Origin: an uncultured Collinsella sp.
Lineage (GTDB): Bacteria; Actinomycetota; Coriobacteriia; Coriobacteriales; Coriobacteriaceae
Direction of reading: 5' to 3'
DNA: 7,968 nt
Assembly: GCA_900549455.1 (NCBI GenBank)
Contig: UROM01000082.1
Location: 1 to 7,968, forward strand
The notes beneath the pieces are model-generated. The model did no database searches. It had not been told where the DNA came from and saw nothing but the letters and a program-made list of their open reading frames with translations. The number at the start of each line of letters is the position of its first letter. The stretch's first letter is position 1. Below, piece after piece: positions 1 through 5,472 of this stretch. Position numbers and translations under genes: made by a program.

Positions 1-49
1 ATCTACACTTATGCGATCGTCGGCAGCGTCAGATGTGTATAAGAGACAG
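1..49 (+). other. Illumina Nextera adapter (artefact)
   Basis: This is not genomic DNA. Bases 1-8 are the end of the P5 arm, 9-16 (TTATGCGA) match the Nextera i5 index known as S522, 17-30 are the Read 1 primer tail and 31-49 are the Tn5 mosaic end AGATGTGTATAAGAGACAG. Genomic sequence starts at base 50. The same 49 bases appear reverse-complemented at the other end of the contig. Confidence 0.98.
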
Positions 50-1122
50 AGTTTGGTGAGCGTGGTTTTGCCGGCTCCGTTTTGGCCGACAATGCCCACG
101 AGCTCGCCGGGATAGAGTGTCAAGTTGAGGTCGTGGACGGCGGTGCCTCCATGGGGGTAGGAAAACTCGACATGGTCAAAGGTGAGCACCGGCTCAGCGT
201 CTTTCGCATGCGGGCGCAGCGACGGCGCGTGCGGGGAGCCCGCGGGCGCCTGGATATCGCTTGTCGCACGGTCGGGGTCGACGATGCCCCTGATTAGGCG
301 TTCTGCCTCGTCGACATCCAGACAGGGCGTGCCGCTTACCAGGCCATCGGCCTCGAGACTGTTGAAGATGCGCGTGACACGCGGGCAATCGACGCCGATG
401 GCGCGAAGCTCGTCGGTGTGCGCGAAGACCTCGTGCGACTCACCTTGCAGCGCGATTTGGCCGTGATCGAGCACTAACACACGGTCGCAGTACTCCGAAA
501 GCAAGGCGACCTTTTGCTCAACGACGACGATGGTGATGCCGAGCGCGCGGTTTGCCTCACGTAACGTTTCGAAGACCAAGGTGGAACTGGCGGGATCGAG
601 TGCTGCGGTTGGCTCATCGAGCACTAAGACGCGCGGACACATGGCGAGGATGGCGGCGATAGCTACCTTTTGCTTTTGGCCGCCCGAGAGGGTGGCGATC
701 TCGCGGTCGCGCAGGTCGCTGATACCGACGGTTTTAAGCGTCTCGCTCACGCGCTGCTCGATCTGGTCGTGCGGAACGCCAAAGTTCTCGAGGCCAAAGA
801 GCATTTCGTCCTCAACGACCGAAGCGACCATCTGCGTGTCGATGTCCTGCAGCACGCTGCCGACGATCTGCGATATGTCGGTGAGCGAGACCTCGCAGGT
901 GTCGTGGCCGTCAACTAACACGGATCCATAAAAGGCGCCGGTGTAGTGGTGAGGCACGGCGCCCGATAGACAGGCGGCAAGTGTGGACTTACCGGCGCCC
1001 GAGGGCCCGATGATACCGATGAAATCTCCCTTGTTCACGCTGAGCGAAACGTGGCTGAGCGCCTGCTCAGTTTGCGTGCCATAGGAGAACGAGACATCGT
1101 CGACGTTGATGATCGTTTCCAT
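50..1122 (-). CDS. ECF transporter double-domain ATP-binding protein, 3' truncated
   Basis: This is an energy-coupling ATPase of an ECF-type vitamin/amino-acid importer, acting at the cytoplasmic face of the membrane. 357 codons are present before the contig end. Domain 1 has Walker A GPSGAGKST (39-47), Q-loop Gln92, signature LSGGQKQK (145-152) and Walker B VLVLDEPT (165-172). A linker follows, and a second nucleotide-binding domain begins near residue 310 with Walker A GQNGAGKTT (346-354), where the sequence is cut. This two-NBD fused layout is known for CbiO/YkoD-type ECF ATPases, which usually run to about 450-570 residues. The ATG at 1122 has GAAAGG six bases upstream. At the switch (H-loop) position domain 1 reads VVVEQK, with Gln203 where His is usual. 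The gene lies 212 bp downstream of the S component on the same strand and probably belongs to the same transporter. The T (transmembrane) subunit is expected beyond the contig edge. Confidence 0.93.
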
Positions 1123-1140
1123 GGATACCTTTCATAGTCA

Positions 1141-1184
1141 TTGGGGACGTTCTTACATGACTGGTCGTTTAGGAACGTCCCCAA
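1141..1184. repeat. REP-like palindrome (GGGGACGTTC type)
   Basis: Perfect 12-bp inverted repeat: TTGGGGACGTTC (1141-1152) and GAACGTCCCCAA (1173-1184), with a 20-bp spacer. A related TTTGGGACAG stretch follows at 1195-1204. GGGGACxxxx palindromes of this type occur as dispersed intergenic repeats in many Gram-positive genomes and resemble the REP elements mobilised by Y1 (RAYT) transposases. That link is inferred. No T-tract follows on either strand, so it is not a typical intrinsic terminator. It sits between the S component and ATPase genes. Confidence 0.6.
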
Positions 1185-1227
1185 AAGATCGTTGTTTGGG
1201 ACAGTCTTTGGTGGTGAAGCACGGAGA

Positions 1228-1328
1228 CGGCTTTACGAGGTGCCCCTGGATAGCGCGAAAGAGGAACGAAGCGTACTTGGGTACGCGAGCGACGAATGAA
1301 CGCCAAGATGGAGTGGCTCGTAAAGCCG
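1228..1328. repeat. 12-bp inverted repeat enclosing an inner hairpin
   Basis: CGGCTTTACGAG (1228-1239) is perfectly complementary to CTCGTAAAGCCG (1317-1328). The 77-bp interior holds a second hairpin, GCGTAC-TTGG-GTACGC (1271-1286). The element fills most of the spacer between the S component stop codon (1335) and the ATPase. It could be a dispersed palindromic repeat, a folded mRNA processing/stability element, or a small RNA. Sequence alone does not decide. Confidence 0.5.
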
Positions 1329-1334
1329 AGCGGG

Positions 1335-1910
1335 TTAGTTGAGCTTCAGGGCCTTCTGGATGGGCAGATAGAGGGCGCCGACCAGAATGGCGTTAAACAC
1401 GGCGGTCATGGCGACGACGGGCAGCATGGCTGCGGCGAGCTCGCCTACCACGCCGAGCATGGCCATCTTGATGACCATGAAGATGACGCCCGAGACAAAG
1501 GTGGTCACGAATGTTGCGACGATGGCGACGACGGGCTTAACCTGGCCGTCCTTGGCGGTGGCGTTGACAATGACGGCCATGAGCATAGCGGCGATGCCCT
1601 CGGCGGCAAAATCGACAAACGGCGAGGTGGTAGTGATCTGGATCACGGCCGCCGAGATGAGACCAATGACGAGCGCCTGGCCAATGTTGGGACGAATGAC
1701 CAGGATGGTGAGGCAGAAGGCCGAGATGATGAACTCGGGGCTGATCATACCGCCCGAGATGCCCGAGATTGCCTTGCCGACGGTGAAGTTGAGGATGAAG
1801 CCGGCGGCAAGCAGAATGGCGAGCAGGACAAGGGCACGAATATCGAGTTTACCGCGGTCGGCGGTCTGGACGGTGCGGGGCTGGGCGGCGGCGGTGGTGT
1901 TCTGAGACAT
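1335..1910 (-). CDS. trpP: ECF transporter S component, TrpP-like (probable tryptophan)
   Basis: 191-residue, very hydrophobic substrate-binding membrane subunit of an ECF importer. About six transmembrane segments can be seen (roughly 24-42, 55-72, 76-92, 102-118, 126-152 and 158-184), preceded by a short polar N-terminus. The size and topology fit S components. The pattern GGMISPEF (53-60), then ALVIGLISA and TTTSPF (93-98), resembles my recollection of the Bacillus TrpP family, so tryptophan is the likely ligand. The Trp-codon leader just upstream supports this independently. An in-frame extension upstream to 2027 is rejected because it would run back through the terminator hairpin. The ATG at 1910 has AAAGGA about eight bases upstream, and this Shine-Dalgarno lies in the loop of a tight palindrome (TGAAA-GGAC-TTTCA). 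The symbol is tentative; the S-component call is much firmer than the ligand. Confidence 0.85.
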   Translation of the reverse strand: MSQNTTAAAQPRTVQTADRGKLDIRALVLLAILLAAGFILNFTVGKAISGISGGMISPEFIISAFCLTILVIRPNIGQALVIGLISAAVIQITTTSPFVDFAAEGIAAMLMAVIVNATAKDGQVKPVVAIVATFVTTFVSGVIFMVIKMAMLGVVGELAAAMLPVVAMTAVFNAILVGALYLPIQKALKLN

Positions 1911-1956
1911 GGTGAAAGTCCTTTCAAAAAGGGGAATGTAAGAGAAAAACGGAGGC

Positions 1957-2085
1957 GCGTGATGCGAATGCGATCGGGCTCGAGATAGAAAAAGGCCCCC
2001 GGTCGAAACCGGAGGCCTTCCAATCACCTAGAGTGCAAAACAGGCGTGAGGGACTCACTTTCGACCGATCGTATTCGCATCACGC
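1957..2085 (-). repeat. 21-nt long-range inverted repeat bridging the attenuator
   Basis: Bases 2065-2085 (leader codons just after the Trp triplet) and 1957-1977 (between terminator and S-component ribosome site) are complementary at 20 of 21 positions, with a single A-C mismatch (2072/1970). In the transcript the arms would enclose the leader stop codon and the whole terminator hairpin. The downstream arm is made only after the terminator, so it cannot decide termination. It could act on readthrough RNA or be a duplication remnant. Confidence 0.7.
1989..2019 (-). terminator. Intrinsic terminator of the trp-type attenuator
   Basis: In the minus-strand RNA, a 12-bp stem (2019-2008 with 2003-1992, one G-U pair) is closed by a UUCG tetraloop and followed directly by a U-run (1993-1989, then CUAU). 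It lies between the leader peptide and the S-component gene, so it would stop transcription before the structural genes. Part of its loop and 3' arm (2008-2000, TTTCGACCG) is perfectly complementary to the end of the leader coding region (2067-2059, CGGTCGAAA), giving a 9-bp antiterminator. Confidence 0.9.
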
Positions 2086-2159
2086 CACCACCAGTTGTTG
2101 AGGGACTTCATCGTGTTCATCATCTTGGTGACTCCTTTCGTGATGCCGTGGCGCGGTCG
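2000..2159 (-). promoter_or_regulatory. Tryptophan ribosome-mediated attenuator (leader RNA)
   Basis: Mutually exclusive pairings can be read directly. (1) 2159-2154 CGACCG pairs with 2067-2062 CGGTCG, and 2146-2139 GCATCACG pairs with 2084-2077 CGTGATGC; together they form a hairpin around the leader ribosome site, start and Trp codons. (2) Antiterminator: 2067-2059 with 2008-2000. (3) Terminator: 2019-2008 with 2003-1992. A ribosome stalled on the Trp codons (2093-2085) would break (1) but leave 2067-2059 free, favouring readthrough. A ribosome reaching the stop codon (2057-2055) would cover that segment, favouring termination. A small hairpin GTGAG-TCC-CTCAC (2058-2046) contains the stop. 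The geometry is that of classical trp attenuation; the mechanism is inferred and no folding energies were computed. Confidence 0.82.
2055..2123 (-). CDS. Tryptophan leader peptide (22 aa)
   Basis: A regulatory open reading frame of 22 codons starting MMNTMKS and containing LNNWWWR: three consecutive TGG codons (residues 11-13, bases 2093-2085), ending IGRK and TGA. Translation itself, not the peptide, is the likely function: the ribosome senses charged tRNA-Trp. The start at 2123 has an excellent Shine-Dalgarno (AAAGGAG, 2138-2132) with eight-base spacing; a second in-frame ATG follows at once. Three Trp in 22 residues is far above chance. The NNWWW arrangement resembles leader peptides of actinobacterial trp operons such as those of Corynebacterium and Streptomyces. 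It is followed by a terminator and then an ECF S component rather than trpE, so it would couple tryptophan starvation to uptake. Confidence 0.88.
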   Translation of the reverse strand: MMNTMKSLNNWWWRDANTIGRK

Positions 2160-2181
2160 CACCTCGTTGCTGTTGTGCTGC

Positions 2182-2190
2182 ACTATAGCA
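2182..2190 (-). promoter_or_regulatory. Extended -10 promoter for the leader/ECF operon
   Basis: On the minus strand TGC-TATAGT forms an extended -10 (TGn plus 5/6 match to TATAAT). No good -35 is seen at 16-18 bp. Initiation is predicted near 2176-2174, about 50 bases before the leader start, so all attenuator segments are transcribed. The -10 lies inside an imperfect dyad, TGTGCT (2192-2187) / AGCACA (2179-2174), whose flanks extend it (TTGCTGT, GCAA), a possible operator. Confidence 0.55.
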
Positions 2191-2208
2191 CAGCAAAGTG
2201 TGTGCGGG

Positions 2209-2231
2209 GAAATCTTTTTTGAAAAGATTTC
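2209..2231. repeat. AT-rich 10-bp palindrome upstream of the leader promoter
   Basis: GAAATCTTTT (2209-2218), a 3-bp spacer, and AAAAGATTTC (2222-2231) form a perfect dyad just upstream of the -35 area of the leader promoter and about 90 bp after the peptidase stop codon. It could be an UP-element-like or activator site, or a weak AT-rich terminator for the peptidase gene. There is no separate U-run after the stem on the minus strand. Confidence 0.45.
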
Positions 2232-2317
2232 GGCGGCGTTTCCTGTCGGTCAAAAGGGCAGGCTGAGCGGGTGGGATGACTCATGCGACCCCGCCCGTCT
2301 CTTGGAGCGCGAGGGTC

Positions 2318-4117
2318 TTAGGCCTTCTTGCGACGATAGAGCACGAAGCCGCAGACACCGATGATGACGACGGCGCCAACGGCCATGGCGGCCATGTTAT
2401 TGCCCTCGGACTTCTCCTCGGTCGCCTTTTCCTCAATCTCGGGGTCGGCAACGTCCTCATCGGAAAGGGCCTCGTCGGCGTAGGTGATGGACTCGACTAG
2501 ACAGTCGTTGTCGGCATCGTAGTCACTCGGGACGAACTCCTCGGAGAAGTCGCCCTCCTTGAGGTAGTCGCGCATTTCCTCGAGCATGGCCTTGCACTTG
2601 ACGTAGGTGTTCTTGGTCGCTGCCTTGCCGGCCTTGTTGGCCAGGGCGGTGCGGGCCTCGGCGTCTTCGGCGGCCTGCATGGCCTCGTCGACGGTCAGGT
2701 TCTGCTCAATGAGCTCCTTCTGCAGGGCGTCGAGATAGGCGCGGACGCCGGTGGCGCAGCTGTCGCGGTTCTCATAGGCGAGCGTGTTGATGTCCATGAG
2801 GACGTAGTTGATGGAGTTCTTGGGCTCCTCGTTGTTCACGACGTCTTCCTCTTCACAGTGGTCGAAGGAGACATCCTGATCGCTGAAGTAGGGGCTGACC
2901 TCGGTGAGCAGTGCGGAATAGAAGGGGATAGCGACGGAGAACTCGGCGTTGGAGAGCATCTCCCACTGGATGGTCGCGATCTCGGGGTCCATGCCGTGAC
3001 GGATCTGGAAGGTGTGGATCTCGGTGTTGCGGTTGGAGCCGATGGCATAGGCGCCGTCGGTGTTGGCGTTGAGGCCGGCGACATTCTCGCCGCGAGCGGC
3101 GAAGGAACGAATCATCTCAAAGGTGTTCCAGTCGGACTTGCCGGGTGTAAAGAACAGCGGCTGCATCTCGTGGACCAGGGCGCCGGTCGTGGCACGAGCG
3201 TCTTCGCGCTCGTCCTTGACGATCTCGTAGTCGGTGCCCTCGGCAAGCGGAGCCATGAAGTAATCGCGGCCCTGGACATAGCGCGACCACTGGTGCATAC
3301 CGGCCTCGCTAATCTCCTCGCCGTAGGTCTTGGCGACGTCGAACTTGCCGTCGGTGTACTCGGCAAAGCCCTTCTCCTTAGGCATGGACTCGATGCCCTC
3401 GGAGTGGAGGCAGTTCTCAGTGTCGTCGAGGTCGACGTCATAGGTGAGGTTGCCGATGTTGGGGTTGAGCGAGGCGATATCGTCGGTGAGCCTCATGGCA
3501 ATCCACTGATGGCCGGAAAGTGCTGCAAACAGCCAGGTCTCGTTGTTGTCGGCGATGATGATCTGGTCGTTGGAGCAGACGCCCTGCTCGTCAATCAGGC
3601 TGCCGAGGAGCTCGACACCTTCGCGGGCCGTGGCGCTCTCGCCCAGAATGACGCTGGCGTAGTTGTACTCGCCGATGCCGGTCTTCTCGGTGACGGGGTC
3701 GGCTTCCTCTGCCTTCTCGTTATAGGAGGTGCTCAGCGTGGCAGAGCAGGAAACGCCCTTCTCGTTGATGCCGGCCTCGGAATATGCGTCGTAACGATCT
3801 TCCCACTGAGAGGGGTTGTCGCGAACGAAGGTGTAGCGGTAGGTTGCGCCCTTGGACTTGTATTCAAAGCCGGACTCGAGCGAGGTGTACTTGCTGCCGT
3901 CCTTGTGTGCGGGCTCGATGCCAAAGTGCTTGATGTAGCGCGGGCCGAAGTCCTCGGAACGGCCGTAGTACGTGTTGCCGTCTGCCGTGAGCTGGCTGCC
4001 CATGTAGATCTGGGTGCAAGCGAGCGCCGAAGTCGGCATGGCCATAATGGCCGCTGCTCCAAATGCAAGGCCGCAGCCGAGCTTCTTGAGCGTGTTGACA
4101 GGATGAGTAAACCTCAT
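2318..4117 (-). CDS. Secreted, membrane-anchored C69-family peptidase (dipeptidase)
   Basis: 599-residue Ntn-hydrolase of peptidase family C69 (PepD-type dipeptidases), predicted to act outside the cell. A signal peptide is visible: KK (11-12), hydrophobic 13-27, then PTSALA. Cleavage after ALA33 would leave Cys34 as the new N-terminus, the family's nucleophile, in CTQIYMG, followed by the conserved GRSED (52-56). The catalytic part reaches roughly residue 470. An acidic spacer (about 548-572), one helix (about 576-594) and RRKKA form a C-terminal anchor; no LPXTG is present. I chose the ATG at 4117 because GGGAGGG (4127-4121) precedes it and it gives a clean signal peptide. The in-frame ATG at 4177 lacks a good ribosome site and would put 20 extra residues ahead of the signal. 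The role is probably breakdown of external peptides; specificity is unknown. It is monocistronic as far as seen. Confidence 0.88.
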   Translation of the reverse strand: MRFTHPVNTLKKLGCGLAFGAAAIMAMPTSALACTQIYMGSQLTADGNTYYGRSEDFGPRYIKHFGIEPAHKDGSKYTSLESGFEYKSKGATYRYTFVRDNPSQWEDRYDAYSEAGINEKGVSCSATLSTSYNEKAEEADPVTEKTGIGEYNYASVILGESATAREGVELLGSLIDEQGVCSNDQIIIADNNETWLFAALSGHQWIAMRLTDDIASLNPNIGNLTYDVDLDDTENCLHSEGIESMPKEKGFAEYTDGKFDVAKTYGEEISEAGMHQWSRYVQGRDYFMAPLAEGTDYEIVKDEREDARATTGALVHEMQPLFFTPGKSDWNTFEMIRSFAARGENVAGLNANTDGAYAIGSNRNTEIHTFQIRHGMDPEIATIQWEMLSNAEFSVAIPFYSALLTEVSPYFSDQDVSFDHCEEEDVVNNEEPKNSINYVLMDINTLAYENRDSCATGVRAYLDALQKELIEQNLTVDEAMQAAEDAEARTALANKAGKAATKNTYVKCKAMLEEMRDYLKEGDFSEEFVPSDYDADNDCLVESITYADEALSDEDVADPEIEEKATEEKSEGNNMAAMAVGAVVIIGVCGFVLYRRKKA

Positions 4118-4197
4118 GATCCCTCCCAACTGTTGAAACCCCGCGAAACCGTACGGAGTTTCAGCTAATAAATACATCTACTAGCCTAAAGGAAGTG

Positions 4198-4342
4198 TAA
4201 AGAGTATTCATTCGACAACAGCTTTTACTCGATGAGCGTGAAGAAATATACGATAAGCGGATAATAATACTCATTTTGTGACTTTAGTTAAATAAAGACA
4301 CCCCGCATTTACTGTAGCTAAATAAAGCGCTAGACAATGCTC
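4198..4342 (-). promoter_or_regulatory. AT-rich upstream region of the peptidase with direct repeats
   Basis: The stretch between the peptidase and the next terminator holds no gene. It is clearly more AT-rich than its surroundings. It contains a 13-bp direct repeat, TAGTTAAATAAAG (4285-4297) and TAGCTAAATAAAG (4315-4327), 12/13 identical and exactly 30 bp apart, about three helical turns. The first copy sits in a CTTTA...TAAAG dyad (4282-4297). A possible -10 (TATTAT on the minus strand) occurs just downstream of the first copy, but no convincing -35 is visible. A regulator-binding region for the peptidase gene is plausible but not proven. Confidence 0.4.
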
Positions 4343-4391
4343 AAAAAGAAAACTCTCCCGCTGTTTGGATTTGCATAAACAACGGGAGAGT
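4343..4391 (-). terminator. Intrinsic terminator of the lipid-kinase/microprotein operon
   Basis: Inverted repeat ACTCTCCCGCTGTTT (4352-4366) / AAACAACGGGAGAGT (4377-4391), 14 of 15 paired with a 10-base loop. On the minus strand the stem runs into TTTTCTTTTT (4352-4343). It begins 33 bases after the stop codon of the 30-aa gene, so that gene is the last in its operon. Confidence 0.9.
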
Positions 4392-4424
4392 CGATAACTG
4401 GATGAATATCATACCAATGTGGAT

Positions 4425-4517
4425 TTACTTCTTTCGGCGGTGAATCACATTGATAGCGTAACCGACGAGCATGGCCAAAACGATGACGATAAAGCCGATC
4501 AGGGGGTTGTCGTTCAT
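4425..4517 (-). CDS. 30-aa single-helix membrane microprotein
   Basis: A 30-codon gene: MNDNPLIGF, a continuous hydrophobic helix (about residues 6-25) and a basic tail HRRKK, predicted N-out/C-in by the positive-inside rule. The ATG at 4517 is preceded by a full AGGAGG site (4528-4523) with five-base spacing, and this site overlaps the TAG stop of the upstream lipid kinase (TAGGAGG), implying translational coupling. A strong terminator follows closely, so the gene sits inside a defined transcript. I do not recognise a family. Small single-helix proteins often modulate a membrane enzyme or transporter. Coupling to the kinase suggests, as inference only, that it tethers or regulates that enzyme. 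A different-frame 80-codon reading across the same area starts inside the kinase gene, crosses the terminator and lacks these signals. Confidence 0.8.
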   Translation of the reverse strand: MNDNPLIGFIVIVLAMLVGYAINVIHRRKK

Positions 4518-4526
4518 GGGGTCCTC

Positions 4527-5444
4527 CTATTTTCCGAGCGGTGAAAATTCGTCGACGATGAGATCGAGGCATTGCGGCAGCGCGCGGGCGCCAAAGACGC
4601 CGGAGTTGCTGGAGATGATCTCACCATCGAACTGCATGCCCAGCGATGGCGTGCAGGTGATCTTGGCTTCCTTGGTCTGGATGATCTTAAACTGCGGACG
4701 GCCGAGCACTTTGCCAGCGGGGTCGAGCGCGGCGGTAATTACCGTGGGGAGCAGCTGCACCGTGCGTACGGGCTCAATAACGACGATGTCGACCATGCCG
4801 TCGTCCATGCGACAGTTGGGGAACAGGTTGATGTCGTTTTGGATGACCGAGGTATTGCCTGCCATGCAGCAGATACCGTCGAGCTCCTCGACAATGCCGT
4901 CGTGCTCAATGGTAAAGTGCGCCACCGTGGGGTTGGGCGTGGCGAGCGCGGAGAGGAAGTAGGCGATCTCGCCAATGTCGTTTTTGGTGGGAGCGGCCTT
5001 CATCATGATCTCGGCGTCGAAGCCCGAGCCGGCGATGATGATGAAGCCGTGGCGCTTCTCGTTGCCGTTTTCGTCGAGCCAAAAGAGCTCGCCCATATCC
5101 ACTTTGACCGTGCGGCCGGCGCGGCAAGCCTTGGCGAGTGCCGCCGCCTCGGGAGCATTGCCGATGTTGTTAAAGAACAGGCAAGCCGTGCCGGAGGGGA
5201 AGACGAGCGTAGGGACACCGCACCCGCGCATCTGGTCGAGCACGTTGGAGACGGTGCCGTCGCCGCCCGAAACGACTACGCGGTCGAACTCACGAACGTC
5301 CGCTACCGCGTCCTCGGGCTCCATGCCATCGCCGATAAAGCGCATTACGACCTCGTCGCCGCCCTGTGCAAGGGCGTGCGTGAATGCGTAGATTTCATCG
5401 GAGCTGGGACCCGATGCCGGGTTGTGGATGATAAGGCAGCGCAT
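4527..5444 (-). CDS. Diacylglycerol/lipid kinase family protein
   Basis: 305-residue cytosolic protein of the DAGK catalytic / sphingosine-kinase-like family (YegS/DgkB type), which phosphorylates lipid substrates such as diacylglycerol with ATP. Visible marks are NPASG at 8-12, VVSGGDGT with the nucleotide-binding GGDGT at 60-64, PSGTAC at 83-88 and the C-terminal QFDGE near 280. Length matches the usual 290-320. The motif normally read PxGTxN has Cys88 in place of Asn, an unusual change. The ATG at 5444 is preceded only by a weak GGGAA element; translation starts directly at the family's usual N-terminal strand (RCLIIHNP). It is the first gene of an operon with the 30-aa membrane protein and is divergent from RNase D. 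True substrate is unknown; undecaprenol or another lipid is possible. Confidence 0.88.
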   Translation of the reverse strand: MRCLIIHNPASGPSSDEIYAFTHALAQGGDEVVMRFIGDGMEPEDAVADVREFDRVVVSGGDGTVSNVLDQMRGCGVPTLVFPSGTACLFFNNIGNAPEAAALAKACRAGRTVKVDMGELFWLDENGNEKRHGFIIIAGSGFDAEIMMKAAPTKNDIGEIAYFLSALATPNPTVAHFTIEHDGIVEELDGICCMAGNTSVIQNDINLFPNCRMDDGMVDIVVIEPVRTVQLLPTVITAALDPAGKVLGRPQFKIIQTKEAKITCTPSLGMQFDGEIISSNSGVFGARALPQCLDLIVDEFSPLGK

Positions 5445-5472
5445 ACTTACGTTCCCGTTCTGTGACTAACCG

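Noticed and set aside
1141..1184. Intrinsic terminator between S component and ATPase
   Set aside because: The 20-base loop and absence of a T-run on either strand do not fit.
1296..1988. 230-codon plus-strand frame rich in Asp, Gly and His
   Set aside because: It is antisense to the S component, has compositionally odd protein, no ribosome site, and is explained by codon bias of the real gene.
1911..2027. N-terminal extension of the S component
   Set aside because: It would be translated through the terminator hairpin and begin in the attenuator; the ATG at 1910 has a good Shine-Dalgarno.
1911..2180. T-box or TRAP control of the Trp transporter
   Set aside because: I see no T-box consensus and no series of GAG/UAG triplets; the translated WWW leader and alternative hairpins explain the region.
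4016..4035. Lipobox (lipoprotein) reading of the peptidase signal ALAC
   Set aside because: Position -3 is Ala and -2 is Leu, unlike a standard L-x-G/A-C lipobox, and the Cys is the catalytic residue of the C69 family, favouring signal peptidase I.
2858..4168. 436-codon plus-strand frame
   Set aside because: It is antisense to the C69 peptidase, with low-complexity Val/Gly/Ala/Asp and no motifs. A long open antisense frame is expected in GC-rich coding DNA.
4330..4572. 80-codon minus-strand frame across the microprotein region
   Set aside because: It crosses the intrinsic terminator, starts inside the kinase gene, and lacks a ribosome site; the 30-codon frame has all signals.
4572..5465. 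297-codon plus-strand frame opposite the lipid kinase
   Set aside because: No recognisable domain and no start signals; the minus-strand frame has the NPASG, GGDGT and QFDGE motifs.
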